A stretch of 64,000 bases of DNA from positions 62,001-126,000 of the forward strand of contig NZ_WUMK01000011.1 in NCBI RefSeq assembly GCF_009827055.1, written 5' to 3'. The stretch's first letter is position 1. The number at the start of each line of letters is the position of its first letter. The notes beneath the pieces are model-generated. The model had not been told where the DNA came from. It did not search any database and saw nothing but the letters and a program-made list of their open reading frames with translations. Origin of the DNA: Shinella kummerowiae. Lineage in GTDB: Bacteria; Pseudomonadota; Alphaproteobacteria; Rhizobiales; Rhizobiaceae. Position numbers and translations under genes: made by a program. This document shows positions 8,548 through 16,851 of the stretch, in pieces.

Positions 8548-8967
8548 GGTCGTCCCTTCATAGGCATGCAAGCCGCATTGAGATTCGCGGAAGCGCAAAT
8601 CTGTCTTTGGCACCGGCGCGACACAACCCGTTAAATCTTGTGCTCTGGGTGGCGGATAGGGAAAACCCGGGAGCGACTCGTATCGCTCGACCGGGTCCCT
8701 GCGGGATTGATCTGATCTAGGCATCAAGTCGATCCGTGCAGCTCGTATGTTGGAAAATTTCGAGATCCTGGTTCCGGTGTGCTCGCAACAGCGGGCGTGC
8801 GCTTCCTTGAGAATTTGGCGGGCGCGATAAGCGTCGAATGGGATGGCCTCATTGGCGAGCCTGAGCTGCTCAAGCCGCTTGTCTATATCGCCAATCGCGC
8901 GGGCCAGATCGTCGGCCGGCGCGTGTTTTAGCGCGAAGCGGCGAGAGTGCCGGTGCGACATGTTCAT
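8425..8967 (-). CDS. Possible longer hypothetical ORF with a conserved-looking N-terminus
   Basis: The same frame as the small membrane protein is open back to an ATG at 8967, giving 180 codons. The first 65 residues (HSRRFALKHAPADDLARAIG, then EQLRLANEAIPFDAYRARQI) read like a genuine helical protein. The middle (about 75-140) is unstructured and spans the hairpin repeat at 8665-8696. I think an original gene of about 70-90 codons has lost its stop and now reads into its neighbour, but a fused 180-residue protein cannot be excluded. Confidence 0.35.
   Translation of the reverse strand: MNMSHRHSRRFALKHAPADDLARAIGDIDKRLEQLRLANEAIPFDAYRARQILKEAHARCCEHTGTRISKFSNIRAARIDLMPRSDQSRRDPVERYESLPGFPYPPPRAQDLTGCVAPVPKTDLRFRESQCGLHAYEGTTMAYDWTGETTRKRTRVKLVAAIVLSLAIVLGVPAALSPFI
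8665..8696. repeat. Intergenic hairpin repeat, copy 1
   Basis: ACCCGGGAGCGA, a short loop CTCGTA, then TCGCTC-GA-CCGGGT form a strong stem. The same design (CCGGGAGC ... CTCGTAT ... GCTCGACCGGG) occurs at 12026-12060 and 46456-46490, always beside small rhizobial genes. It resembles a REP-type or terminator-like hairpin. Confidence 0.55.
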
Positions 8968-9161
8968 TCCTCGAATCAGGCTCCATCATGGAGCGCAGCC
9001 AACCTATCCTCCTGCTCGGGCGATCCAAGCTACCGGAGATTGCGAGCGGCGCTTTGGTCTCCGAAATCTAAATGCTCTCGAACCGCTGTGCTCAACTGTG
9101 CCACTTCCACACACTGACTCTGCGGGATTGAGCGCCTGCAAGGATCGGGCTAGGGTCGGGC

Positions 9162-9899
9162 ATGGCGATGCTCAGAGACATCGGTGGCCTCGTGGCATTG
9201 GCGGCACGACTTTTCGCCCGCTTCTGGCCGCAACTCATGCTGATTGCGGCGCTCCGGCTCATCGCGCGCGCTCTCCTCCTCGAGGCGGCCGTCAGCGTCG
9301 GGCTGAAGGCGCCCCTCGGCGGGATGGTGGTGCTTTCGCTGGTCGTGCTCGTCAAGCTGCTTGTGGTCATCGGCATGTTCGCCACCCTCACTCCCGGCCT
9401 GCCGGCGCTTGCCGCCCTGCGCGGAACGGCTCCAGCCGCGGCTGCGCCGGCGCGGAAGGGGCAGGCGACCAACCGGCTCTTGCTGATCACCGCTGCGGCC
9501 ATCCTGCCGTTCTTCGCCTATTATGCCGCATGGGGTTTCCTGGCGGATACGGTCCGTGAATATTCGCGTCTTGCGTTGGACCGGGTGGCATCCGGGGAGC
9601 GGGTGCAGATATTTGAGCTCCTCCGCTCGCGCAGCCTGATCGCGGCGATCGCGGTATGCTGGCTGGTGCGTTGGTTCGCAAAGCGCGCCGACAGCCGCAC
9701 TCCCTCATCCTGGCTGCGCCTCGTGATCGTCGCGGTGGATGCGAGCTGGATCTTCATCGGCCTTTACGCGCTCGACAAATGGAAGGACGACCTGATCGCC
9801 TGGATCGGCGCCGGCGCCGTTCTCGAAGGGGTGGAAACGAGCCTTTCCGGACTTGTCCGGGAAGCACACGCCGCGGCAGGCGACGTGCCGGTGGAATAA
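9162..9899 (+). CDS. Polytopic membrane protein of unknown function
   Basis: The protein has 245 residues. Hydrophobic segments are spread over the whole length: LMLIAALRLIARALLLEAA, MVVLSLVVLVKLLVVIGMF, LLLITAAAILPFFAYYAAW, LIAAIAVCWLVRWFA and WLRLVIVAVDASWIFIGLYA. A periplasmic or cytoplasmic loop lies near 130-155. I do not recognise a family. Coding-type codon use and the absence of stops over 738 bases make it a credible gene. No operon partners are adjacent. Confidence 0.6.
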   Translation: MAMLRDIGGLVALAARLFARFWPQLMLIAALRLIARALLLEAAVSVGLKAPLGGMVVLSLVVLVKLLVVIGMFATLTPGLPALAALRGTAPAAAAPARKGQATNRLLLITAAAILPFFAYYAAWGFLADTVREYSRLALDRVASGERVQIFELLRSRSLIAAIAVCWLVRWFAKRADSRTPSSWLRLVIVAVDASWIFIGLYALDKWKDDLIAWIGAGAVLEGVETSLSGLVREAHAAAGDVPVE

Positions 9900-10414
9900 T
9901 TTGGCTCATCCAATAGATAATTTATGACGCAGCTGTGACCATTTCCCGGTAATATTATTGTGGCCGTGAAGGATGTCCGCATCCTGCTTTCATTGATCGG
10001 GTGGATGGCAGCCTGCCAATACATCGACTGTTTGCCGTTGGTCCCGCGCTCAAGCCGATCGGTGAGAGCGTGCTTTTTTTCGTCAGATGCGTTGCTTGGA
10101 ACAATCGACCGCTTCCCTGACGTGGTGATGTTGGCCGGATTGAAACCGGTAACGGTTCCTGAGCGGTATGCAGCCGCGATGATTCACGAGCCCTTTGAAA
10201 TCCCGCCACACTTGTAACTCTCACCCGGCAGTCTGCCCGAGATAGTGTTCCAGGATCGCGATCTTTGGAACCGCGAAGCTATGAGAGGGTTGGAGAGGAC
10301 GATGCGCAAGCAACGAAAGATCTCGCTTCGTCGCCCAGACCTATGGTGGATGAAGCTCTTCTCCGCAGTTTCGCGGCGCCCAACACCTCGATACCCAACG
10401 GAAGGAGACTGACA
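9900..10414. other. Intergenic region, no supported gene
   Basis: About 515 bases between the membrane protein and the DUF899 gene. The left part is AT-richer around 9900-9960. A GTG-initiated frame of 85 codons at 9960-10217 lacks a ribosome-binding site and recognisable protein character. I see no RNA gene or terminator with a T-tract. Confidence 0.4.
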
Positions 10415-11107
10415 ATGCAACACCCTGTTGTTTCACACAATGACTGGCTGACGGCCCGTCGGGCCTTGCTAAAGGCAGAGAAAGAGCTCACTCGTCATCG
10501 CGACGAGGTCGCTCAAAAGCGGCTTGCGCTGCCATGGGTGCGGATCGAGAAGGAGTACGTGTTCGATACGCTGGATGGCCCGCGCGCGCTCACCGATCTC
10601 TTCGACGGGCGATCCCAGCTTCTGGTGCAGCACTTCATGTTCGCGCCGGGATGGAAGGAAGGCTGCCCGAGCTGCTCTTACATGGCCGATCACACCGACG
10701 GCCTGAACAAGCATCTGGCGCATCACGATGTCACCATGCTCGCGGTCTCGCGCGCACCGCTCGCCGACATCGAGCGCTATCGCAAACGCATGGGCTGGCA
10801 GTTCAAATGGGTGTCGTCTTTCGGCAGCGACTTCAACTATGATTTCCGCGTCAGCTTCACGCCCGAGGAGGTCGCCAGCGGGCATATCGACTACAATTTC
10901 GGTGAGTGGCACGAACTCGGCGAGGAGTGGCCGGGCGTCAGCGCATTCTATAAGGACGATGCAGGCCAGGTCTTCCGCACTTACTCCACTTTCGGGCGCG
11001 GCGTAGAGGTGATGATGGGCACTTACAACATGCTCGATCTCGCTCCGAAGGGCCGGAACGAGGCGGAGGGAATGGACTGGGTTCGTCGCCACGATCGCTA
11101 TGAGTGA
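10415..11107 (+). CDS. DUF899 family thioredoxin-like protein
   Basis: The protein has 230 residues; the ATG at 10415 follows GGAAGGAGACTGAC. Family features in order: LPWVRIEKEYVFD near residue 40, LFDGRSQLLVQHFMFAPGW, the cysteine motif CPSCSYMADH, then YRKRMGWQFKWVSSFGSDFN and FYKDDAGQVFRTYSTFGRG. DUF899 proteins have a thioredoxin/peroxiredoxin-like fold with a CxxC site and no established substrate. A broken copy of a related gene lies at 26299-26568. The next gene is convergent and encodes a YciI protein, another small detoxification-type fold. Confidence 0.9.
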   Translation: MQHPVVSHNDWLTARRALLKAEKELTRHRDEVAQKRLALPWVRIEKEYVFDTLDGPRALTDLFDGRSQLLVQHFMFAPGWKEGCPSCSYMADHTDGLNKHLAHHDVTMLAVSRAPLADIERYRKRMGWQFKWVSSFGSDFNYDFRVSFTPEEVASGHIDYNFGEWHELGEEWPGVSAFYKDDAGQVFRTYSTFGRGVEVMMGTYNMLDLAPKGRNEAEGMDWVRRHDRYE

Positions 11108-11124
11108 TCCGTGATGAGCGTCGA

Positions 11125-11457
11125 CTATGCTGTCTCCTTCAAGGGCCAAACCTCGACGACACCATGTGCGACCGCGCAGGGAACGCCTGAGACCTTTTCG
11201 ATGGCTTCGGCGAGATCGGCAGCCTCGATGATAGCAAAGCCGGCGATCGGCAGCGCGGACGACAGGAACGGACCTTCACGGGTTTCCATGCCACCGCCCT
11301 CTGGATTGCGAACCTGCACCGGTGGGCCTGCAATGCCCATGATCGCGCCTTCGGACCGCAGTTTTGCATCCCGGGCGTGCGCGGCGTCCCTTGCCGGCTG
11401 CGATGTGCGATCGTAGTCGGCGGCGGCGCCGTATCCGATTGTGATGAATCTCGGCAT
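11125..11457 (-). CDS. YciI family protein
   Basis: The protein has 110 residues. It begins MPRFITIGYGAAADYDRT and has the central block LRSEGAIMGIAGPPVQVRNP, ending in a YciI-type segment GFAIIEAADLAEAIEKVSG then EVWPL. YCII-related proteins have a ferredoxin-like fold; many in rhizobia are annotated as DGPF-domain or YCII proteins and accompany ECF sigma factors. None is adjacent here. It is convergent with the DUF899 gene. Confidence 0.8.
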   Translation of the reverse strand: MPRFITIGYGAAADYDRTSQPARDAAHARDAKLRSEGAIMGIAGPPVQVRNPEGGGMETREGPFLSSALPIAGFAIIEAADLAEAIEKVSGVPCAVAHGVVEVWPLKETA

Positions 11458-11739
11458 TGTCCTTTCTCCTTCGTGCGAGTGCGCGCCGCGCCATTTGCGG
11501 CCAAAGTCGTGCGCTCATCTGGATGCCGGTGTTCTTCGGCGCAGGTACTGCCGTGCAACGCGTCTTCCGGTTCGCCACAGGGCGAGGGACTGATCGACCG
11601 CAATGGCTCGGTTGCCTGAGAACCAGCACGGGGCGGCGCGAACGCATACCAAGCTACCGGACGAGTATACCGGCCCTCCGAAAGATAGTCAAAAATCCAC
11701 CTTGAAACGGTTGTGGAGTTCCTTAACTGTGATGCGCTT

Positions 11740-11985
11740 ATGGGAGGCATCTATGATCACTTATTTGTCAAAACGGCATTCCAGCCCGAGGAGTTGAGCG
11801 ATCTCAAAGTGCTGTTCGATGACATCACATCGCAGCCCTGGTTCGATTCGTCTGATGGAGCGAGGGAGGCTTTCGCCAGATATCTCATCGAAACGTTCCC
11901 GTCTGGCGCCTTTGATGCCAGGAAACATCGCTCGGTGGTCGAAGCGTCGGCGCGAATGTTCTGCAGCAGCGACACGGCCGCATAA
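11740..11985 (+). CDS. Small acidic PWF-family protein, copy 1
   Basis: About 81 residues from the ATG at 11740 (an upstream ATG at 11713 is also in frame). The core reads FQPEELSDLKVLFDDITSQP then WFD, AFARYLIETFPSGAFD and HRSVVEASARMF. Homologues occur at 23124-23348, 16852-17076 and, broken, at 46209-46394. The family is thus small helical proteins with an invariant P-W-F-D. An ATG at 11752 with a better ribosome-binding site (GGGAGG) opens a different, short frame, so this copy may itself carry a 5' frameshift. Function unknown. Confidence 0.5.
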   Translation: MGGIYDHLFVKTAFQPEELSDLKVLFDDITSQPWFDSSDGAREAFARYLIETFPSGAFDARKHRSVVEASARMFCSSDTAA

Positions 11986-12025
11986 GGCAAAGCCCGATAG
12001 AGACCGAGACAGAACCGAGAAAATC

Positions 12026-12060
12026 GGCCCGGGAGCCACCTCGTATAGCTCGACCGGGCC
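12026..12060. repeat. Intergenic hairpin repeat, copy 2
   Basis: GGCCCGGGAGC and GCTCGACCGGGCC form a stem around ACCTCGTATA. It lies between two convergent small genes, where it could end transcription from both sides although there is no T-tract. Confidence 0.5.
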
Positions 12061-12155
12061 TTGGCGCTCGATGGTTCAAGCACTATGGTACTCTGCCAGA
12101 GCCGGGTGCCGATGTTAATCCGGATCCACGTGCTGTCATGCACCGATCTTTCCGC

Positions 12156-12371
12156 TCACAATTGATGGTTCGGATCAACCATGAAGGCTGGGATGTCAAC
12201 GTCCCTGCCTGCGAAGGCCTGCAGCAGTTCGATGCAGCGCCTGCGTTCCTCCTCGATTCCGTCGATAATCATTATCACGGGATCTTTCTGGCCGCGTGCC
12301 AAATGGCGAGCGGTGATGTTCCATGCTGTTCGCTCCGTGGTCGATGTAAAAATGCCCGCGATATCGTCCAA
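12156..12371 (-). CDS. Small conserved protein of unknown function, copy A
   Basis: 71 residues if translation starts at the TTG at 12371, chosen by comparison with copy B at 46586-46801, where AGGAG precedes the same codon. The body reads FTSTTERTAWNITARHLARG, QKDPVIMIIDGIEEERRRCI and a C-terminal AFMVDPNHQ. The two copies differ mainly by conservative changes and synonymous sites, which is evidence of selection on the protein. There are no known motifs. The reading frame stays open a further 96 bases upstream. Confidence 0.5.
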   Translation of the reverse strand: MDDIAGIFTSTTERTAWNITARHLARGQKDPVIMIIDGIEEERRRCIELLQAFAGRDVDIPAFMVDPNHQL

Positions 12372-12600
12372 TCTGTCTGTCCTGCCGATCAATTGGCGGC
12401 GGAGAATGCTTCGGCGTCCTTGCGCGAGCGTTGTCGTAGCACCAAAGGGGCACGATATCCTATCCACCGGATCCAGTGAACGTGCTTGTCACGCATGACG
12501 GTAGGCTGGTCGGCGGTTCATATCTCCTCACGAGCATTCAATAGAGCGGGAGCCATCATCTTATGGCCATTCGAACCCGAGGATTTCAGTCCCGTGACGC

Positions 12601-13026
12601 TTAGCCGCCATGGACTCGCGAGGTGATCGATGACCGCACATGCCGAACCGTGCGCAAAACGGCGAATAGGATGATCGGGACGACGCCGAAGAGCGCGGTC
12701 TTTGCGTGGTGCATGTCGACGCCGGCGGCCTGCAGGCTTTCGAGACATGTCTTCAGGAGACCAATGCCATAACAGGTGATCGCCAAAACCGAGAATCCTT
12801 CAACGGCCTGCTGGATGTGAACCTGCGCTCTGGCGCGCTCCTCCACTGAGGCGAGCAAGGACGCGTTCTGGTCCTCGAGCTGAACCTGCACCGTGGTCCG
12901 AAGGAGATCCCCCGCGAGGCTTACGCGTTGACCGACGTCGTCCAAACGCCGTTCGGCGGCGAGAAACGATCGAACCGCTGGCTGGAAGCGTCGGTCGATG
13001 AAGGTTCCAATGCGCTGTCGCTGATT
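12601..13026 (-). pseudogene. DUF3422 protein, 3' part only, cut by an ISL3-type element
   Basis: The frame immediately left of the insertion sequence encodes QRIGTFIDRRFQPAVRSFLA, a coiled segment (VQLEDQNASLLASVEERARA) and a C-terminal membrane pair (VEGFSVLAITCYGIGLL ... LFGVVPIILFAVL). This is the C-terminal third of DUF3422 proteins, which end with the same helix-TM layout. The 5' two thirds are absent on the other side of the element at 14680, so the insertion was followed by deletion or rearrangement. Confidence 0.7.
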
Positions 13027-14679
13027 GGCTCTGACGCACATTTGCTGACGTGCCGCTCCTACGATGCGCCAATCAGTCGTGCTTGCAGCAAATCGAGCTT
13101 TGCTCTTCCATACATCTGGCGCTTGATGCGCTTCAGGCGTGTGATCTGACCTTCCGTTTGCCCATTTGACCATGGTGAGATGATTGCATTCCTTACCGCG
13201 TCGAGGCCCTTTTCGACGCCGCCAGCAAACGATCCGACCAGGCTGTTCCTAGCGGCTTCCAACCACTCGTCGAGCTTTCGCGCTGTTTTCGAGCGGATCA
13301 TGGACTGGAAGTCACCGATGGCCGTGCGGGCGACCACAAGCTCCGGGACGTTCACTTCGATCGCCGCCACCAGGATCGCTTCGGACTTTGCAAGGTCATC
13401 GCGTGCGGTGGTCATGAGCCGCGCGATGACCCTTGTCGATGGCGTTCTGGCGAGCCCGCTCTGATTGGCCTTTTCCGCAAGTCGTCGGCGTTGCGCCCGT
13501 TGCGAGACGACGCCACTCTGCCCCGCAAAACCCTTTGTCTTCATCTCACGCCAGAGTGCCGAAGCGTTCCGTGCTCCTTCCTCCCAGCGGCTGTTGAGCC
13601 AGAGCAGCCAGCTATCCAGAGAGCTGGGTCGCGTTCGGAAAACGTCGAGACGCTGGCCCCTTAAAACGTCGCTAACGAGCTTCCGGCTATGGCCGGTTTG
13701 CCGCACGATCTGTCGAATTGATATAAGCTTCTTCGACAGCTCCCGGACCGCCTCGTTCGTTTCCTGGCGGCGTAGATATCCCTCATGCTGCAGCTTCTCA
13801 GCGTATGTCAGAAGCTTGGGATCAACGACATTGCTGCCGACGGCCTGTCTGATCTGCCGCATCGACTTGCCGACAGCGTCGAGGAAGGCCCGGCTGGAAT
13901 TCTCCATCAGGTGCCACCGATCGGCGACCTGCGCAGCATCGGGCAATACCTTTGCTATGGCCTCACCATAGCCACCTCCCCGATCACGGGCGACAATCGA
14001 TATCGACGGATGCTCGGCAAGCCATGTTCGAGACATATCAAGCGCACGATCCGGCAACAGCGTGACGGGTCTCCGCCGTTCAAGGTCACAAACAATCGTT
14101 CCGTAGGTTTGCCCGCGCCTGAAGGCAAAGTCGTCAATGCCTATAACGTTGAGGTCTTCGTTCCGATCACCAATACGGCGGCGAACCACCCGCAATAACG
14201 TGTCGTTGCTCACCGGCACCATTAGGCGATTGGCAAATGCTCCGGCAGGTCTACCGCCGCGCGCCAAGCCGAGATGGTGAACAATCGTCTCCAGCCGCTG
14301 GGTGTGTCGACCATAGCGAGCCAGCACGTTGTCACCAAACTGTTCGCAGAAGATACGGCGGCCACACAGTACGGCGTCACACCAGAACCGACGCGTCACG
14401 ACTGTCAACTCGACCCGCCGGCCGCTGAGAGGTAAGTCAGCAGGTCGCCGCTCATATCGGCTTTGTATTCGTCGGCTTGCTCGCCCGCAGGCTGGACAAG
14501 CTGCTGATAGATTGCGCGATCGAAGCCGAACTTGAACACATTCCCCAACGATCTTCACTTCATCTACTGCAAAGCCGAACGGCGCGAGACTCGCATGCGG
14601 CATTCGATGGCCCATTGCTGATCCTCCGGTGAATCAGCAGAAACCTCCTTCCGGACAGCAGCAAATGTGAGTCAGAGCC
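13027..14679 (-). mobile_element. ISL3-family insertion sequence
   Basis: The element is 1653 bp. Its ends are 21-bp terminal inverted repeats, 13027-13047 and 14659-14679, starting GGCTCTGAC and differing at one position. The GGCTCT start is typical of ISL3. It carries one transposase gene. The 8 bp flanking each end differ (CGCTGATT against AATTCTCA), so no target duplication remains. Together with the missing DUF3422 5' part, this points to post-insertion rearrangement. Confidence 0.85.
13059..14615 (-). CDS. ISL3-family transposase
   Basis: The protein has 518 residues, full length for the family. The N-terminal zinc finger is visible as CPACGRASRRIQSRYERRPA followed by RRFWCDAVLCGRRIFCEQF. 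A linker HTH follows, then the DDE core beginning NVIGIDDFAFRRGQTYGTIV with VARDRGGGYGEAIAKVLPDA and VADRWHLMEN. The C-terminus WSNGQTEGQITRLKRIKRQM contains the final catalytic Glu. No internal stop is seen, so the element may still be active. Confidence 0.95.
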   Translation of the reverse strand: MGHRMPHASLAPFGFAVDEVKIVGECVQVRLRSRNLSAACPACGRASRRIQSRYERRPADLPLSGRRVELTVVTRRFWCDAVLCGRRIFCEQFGDNVLARYGRHTQRLETIVHHLGLARGGRPAGAFANRLMVPVSNDTLLRVVRRRIGDRNEDLNVIGIDDFAFRRGQTYGTIVCDLERRRPVTLLPDRALDMSRTWLAEHPSISIVARDRGGGYGEAIAKVLPDAAQVADRWHLMENSSRAFLDAVGKSMRQIRQAVGSNVVDPKLLTYAEKLQHEGYLRRQETNEAVRELSKKLISIRQIVRQTGHSRKLVSDVLRGQRLDVFRTRPSSLDSWLLWLNSRWEEGARNASALWREMKTKGFAGQSGVVSQRAQRRRLAEKANQSGLARTPSTRVIARLMTTARDDLAKSEAILVAAIEVNVPELVVARTAIGDFQSMIRSKTARKLDEWLEAARNSLVGSFAGGVEKGLDAVRNAIISPWSNGQTEGQITRLKRIKRQMYGRAKLDLLQARLIGAS

Positions 14680-14935
14680 AATTCTCAGTGGCAACGTATG
14701 GCCCGCCCTGTTCGCAAGTAGAATTTTAGATCCCTGTACAGTCTGCTTCAACGTATTCGGTCTCACGGTCACGCCGTGGCCAAGATGGATATCCGCACGT
14801 CCGGAGCCTCAATAATCAACACGGCTTCAATGAGCCATTGCCAATGCTGGGCTTTCCGCACGCCGGTCAACTGTCAGGCCATCTACGGTCCTTCTCGCAA
14901 ACATCATGGGCTGCAGCTGGACGCAGCCAATCTTG

Positions 14936-15329
14936 TTACGCCGCGGTGGCGCCGTACGCTCGCTCGAATGGGCAGTCCTTTCGTAATACCGCCCAGGCAA
15001 TGCGGGCGAGCTTGTTTGCCAGCGCCACGATCACGACGTTGCGGTGCATACCCCGGGAAAGCAGACCTCGGAGCCATTGCCCGACAGGGGTATCACTCCG
15101 ACTGAGCGTCGGCATGGCCGCTCGCGCGCCTCGCGGTAAAGAGCCGACTAAGATGGTGAGCACCACAACAGGCCTCCATCGCGATAACACAGGTTGGCAG
15201 CTTCTCGACGAATTCGATCAATGTCTCTCGCCGTATCGTTCGACGGACAACCACAGCGCCGCGCTCATCTACCCCAACAACGCTGCAACTGTTCTTCCCG
15301 ATGTCGATACCCAGTATGGAAATCTGCAT
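14936..15329 (-). pseudogene. IS110-family transposase remnant
   Basis: Two frames together resemble an internally deleted IS110 transposase. 15093-15329 encodes the N-terminal DEDD start ISILGIDIGKNSCSVVGVDE and VIAMEACCGAHHLSRL. 14936-15190 in another frame encodes the C-terminal block VGQWLRGLLSRGMHRNVVIV then ALANKLARIAWAVLRK. The roughly 200 residues between them are missing. Confidence 0.75.
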
Positions 15330-15530
15330 GACACGGCTCCTTTCCCTTCAACAGAAGGACATCATACTCGATGTCCTCGGAAGGGCGGGCCATCCCATAA
15401 TCAACAGAACGGGGTTATGCAGTCCGCCGTTGCTTTAGCGCCTTACGCGGAAGGCGGTTGCCGATCACGTCTTTTCAAACTCGTGGCAAAAGGCGGCGTA
15501 ATAGCCCGAAAGCAATAGCGCACTGCGGCA

Positions 15531-15600
15531 GTTCACGCATTGGGCTGTAATCGTTCCCCGTTGCGCGCTCTAGTTTAGTCACGTGCAATGTACGCAATCA
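15531..15600 (+). repeat. Diverged 70-bp direct repeat, copy 1
   Basis: GTTC-[AG]-CG-x-ATTGG-x-CTGTAA-x-CGTTCC-x-CGTT is shared with 16016-16049. A second block AATGTA-xx-CAATC is shared about 30 bases later (15588-15599 and 16073-16084). Between them the sequence is degraded. Confidence 0.45.
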
Positions 15601-15635
15601 CTTTTGTCTTCTGTCTACGACAAATCTGCGTTAAA

Positions 15636-15743
15636 ATGCGCCGTATGGAGAGCGAGTTTCAGCTAGCCGTTATGTTTCTGCTGGTCGGCGTAATCTGGTT
15701 CGCCGCCATCGTGGTCGGCTTTTGGCTGATTAGTCGCCAGTAA
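15636..15743 (+). CDS. Possible small single-pass membrane peptide
   Basis: 35 codons from the ATG at 15636, or 32 from the ATG at 15645. After a short acidic start (MESEFQ) almost the whole peptide is one helix, LAVMFLLVGVIWFAAIVVGF, ending WLISRQ. Regular hydrophobic design over its full length and codon-phased GC favour a real product, but no clear ribosome-binding site is seen. Confidence 0.35.
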   Translation: MRRMESEFQLAVMFLLVGVIWFAAIVVGFWLISRQ

Positions 15744-16015
15744 GATCAATATCCGCCCGGGCTTGTGTGCCGCCGCCAGTGACCATGCTGTTAGGGCTTG
15801 GGTCCTGCATATATCGCGTCATGATCGCATAAGCCTCCCGCTGTCAGGATGCATCCGATTGCTGCACAGACGGTGAGGTACAAGACATTGCTCATCATCT
15901 CAGTTTAATCGATAGCGGTTGCAGAACGTTTGCCGAAATATATCAAGTTGTAATAGATGTAGCTGATAAGGTGTACGTCGATTTACACCCCCATTTGGGG
16001 TACCTTTTCAAGGAA

Positions 16016-16084
16016 GTTCGCGAATTGGACTGTAAACGTTCCGCGTTTCACGTTGAAATTTAGCGATACCGAATGTATTCAATC
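16016..16084 (+). repeat. Diverged 70-bp direct repeat, copy 2
   Basis: Second copy of the repeat at 15531-15600, 485 bp downstream. Its end AATGTATTCAATC is also similar to the start of the first candidate small RNA (TAATGTTCAATC at 16242), suggesting a shared promoter-proximal element. Confidence 0.4.
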
Positions 16085-16219
16085 GGCTTTGTTCTTTGGC
16101 GTGCGACAGATACTAGTATCGAAGCGTCAAGTTTATGCTTTCGATGCTACGGGGTTCGATCTAATTATTTTCTGTTAAAATCTAGATTTAACTCGCTCGA
16201 TATGACTATGCCGCCTTGC

Positions 16220-16329
16220 TTGTTCCTTCGGCAGCAAGTGCTAATGTTCAATCGCAGTCGCGAATGCCCCTAACCCTTAAGCTGTGACTGCAAGAAGGAA
16301 CGCGACTCCGCTAAGTCGCGTTCTTTTTT
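16220..16329 (+). ncRNA. Candidate small RNA module 1 (promoter to terminator)
   Basis: TTGTTC at 16220-16225, a 16-bp spacer ending GTGC and TAATGT at 16242-16247 form an extended -10 promoter. Transcription from about 16254 would end at the strong intrinsic terminator 16298-16329, giving an RNA of about 75 nt with the unpaired stretch CCCCTAACCC. No open frame fits inside. Two further modules with the same promoter layout follow at 16669 and 17161. Confidence 0.45.
16298..16329 (+). terminator. Intrinsic terminator of small RNA module 1
   Basis: A perfect 10-bp stem, GAACGCGACT pairing with AGTCGCGTTC, with a six-base loop and six T residues (16324-16329). Confidence 0.85.
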
Positions 16330-16337
16330 GTGAACAG

Positions 16338-16598
16338 TCATCGCGCCTGCATTCGGAAGACCCACGTATTTCCGCCTTTCGCACCGCATGCCATGCACCG
16401 AAGGGCAGGTCGCAACTCTGCCACGTACCTATGCTTGCCGCGCCGCGCCGCTATCTCCCATCGATCTACACCGGCTGTCCTCTCACACGACGAACAGTGT
16501 CCACCCAAGCAAATCGACTCCAAGAGGTCCGATAGCGTGGGCTTCTGTCCGTTCAGATAGCTTTCGAGGTCCATCCATTTTCGAGCGAGAGTAGTCAT
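16338..16598 (-). CDS. Small zinc-ribbon-like protein
   Basis: 86 residues from the ATG at 16598. It begins MTTLARKWMDLESYLNGQKP. Two cysteine pairs, GGHCSSCER and LRCMACGAKGG, are separated by about 35 residues including a basic stretch AARRGKHRYVAELRP. Paired CxxC motifs of this spacing form a zinc ribbon. Similar small rhizobial proteins are annotated only as hypothetical. The ribosome-binding site is weak (GGAAC). It is convergent with small RNA module 1, whose terminator abuts its 3' end. Confidence 0.55.
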   Translation of the reverse strand: MTTLARKWMDLESYLNGQKPTLSDLLESICLGGHCSSCERTAGVDRWEIAARRGKHRYVAELRPALRCMACGAKGGNTWVFRMQAR

Positions 16599-16668
16599 GT
16601 TGCTATTATGTTCCGGTCGCGGACGGAGTGAACAAACTGAACACATTGGGGTCGTTCACATTGCGGTC

Positions 16669-16795
16669 TTGCCGCAATGCAAGCGCGTGCTAATGTTTTT
16701 GAGTCGCAAGACTTCTCCAACCCCTGAAGTGGTTTTGCGATATCTGCCTCAAAGAGCCGGAGCGATTGTCAGCGTGGTTGCTCCGGCTTCTTGCT
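16669..16795 (+). ncRNA. Candidate small RNA module 2
   Basis: TTGCCG at 16669-16674, a 16-bp spacer ending GTGC and TAATGT at 16691-16696 repeat the promoter of module 1. A hairpin AGCCGGAGC / GCTCCGGCT (16755-16788) followed by TCTTGCTT could end the transcript at about 16795, for an RNA of about 90 nt. It contains the unpaired stretch TCTCCAACCCC. The tail is T-poor, so termination may be partial and read into the gene at 16852. Confidence 0.4.
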
Positions 16796-16851
16796 TGCCT
16801 CTAAGCAGCTCCTTCGATAGCTCCACGCTACCACCATGGAGCTTCTAGCGC

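Larger units (their letters stand above)
11797..12452. repeat. Segmental duplication, copy A
   Basis: This stretch is closely repeated at 46219-46858: the 3' part of the PWF gene, the hairpin, and the divergently placed 71-residue gene, in the same order and with only scattered substitutions. No insertion sequence flanks either copy closely, so it is an old duplication within the replicon rather than a recent transposition. Confidence 0.8.
15330..16337. other. AT-rich intergenic region with repeats and RNA signals
   Basis: About 1 kb without an established gene. It contains one possible 35-codon membrane peptide at 15636, two diverged copies of a roughly 70-bp repeat (15531-15600 and 16016-16084) and the first promoter-terminator module at 16220-16329. 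GC content is visibly lower than in neighbouring genes, which fits acquired or regulatory DNA. Confidence 0.5.

Noticed and set aside
11752-11796. Short frame from the ATG at 11752 after GGGAGG
   Set aside because: It encodes about 14 residues and stops; the PWF core is in another frame. Kept only as a hint of a possible 5' frameshift.
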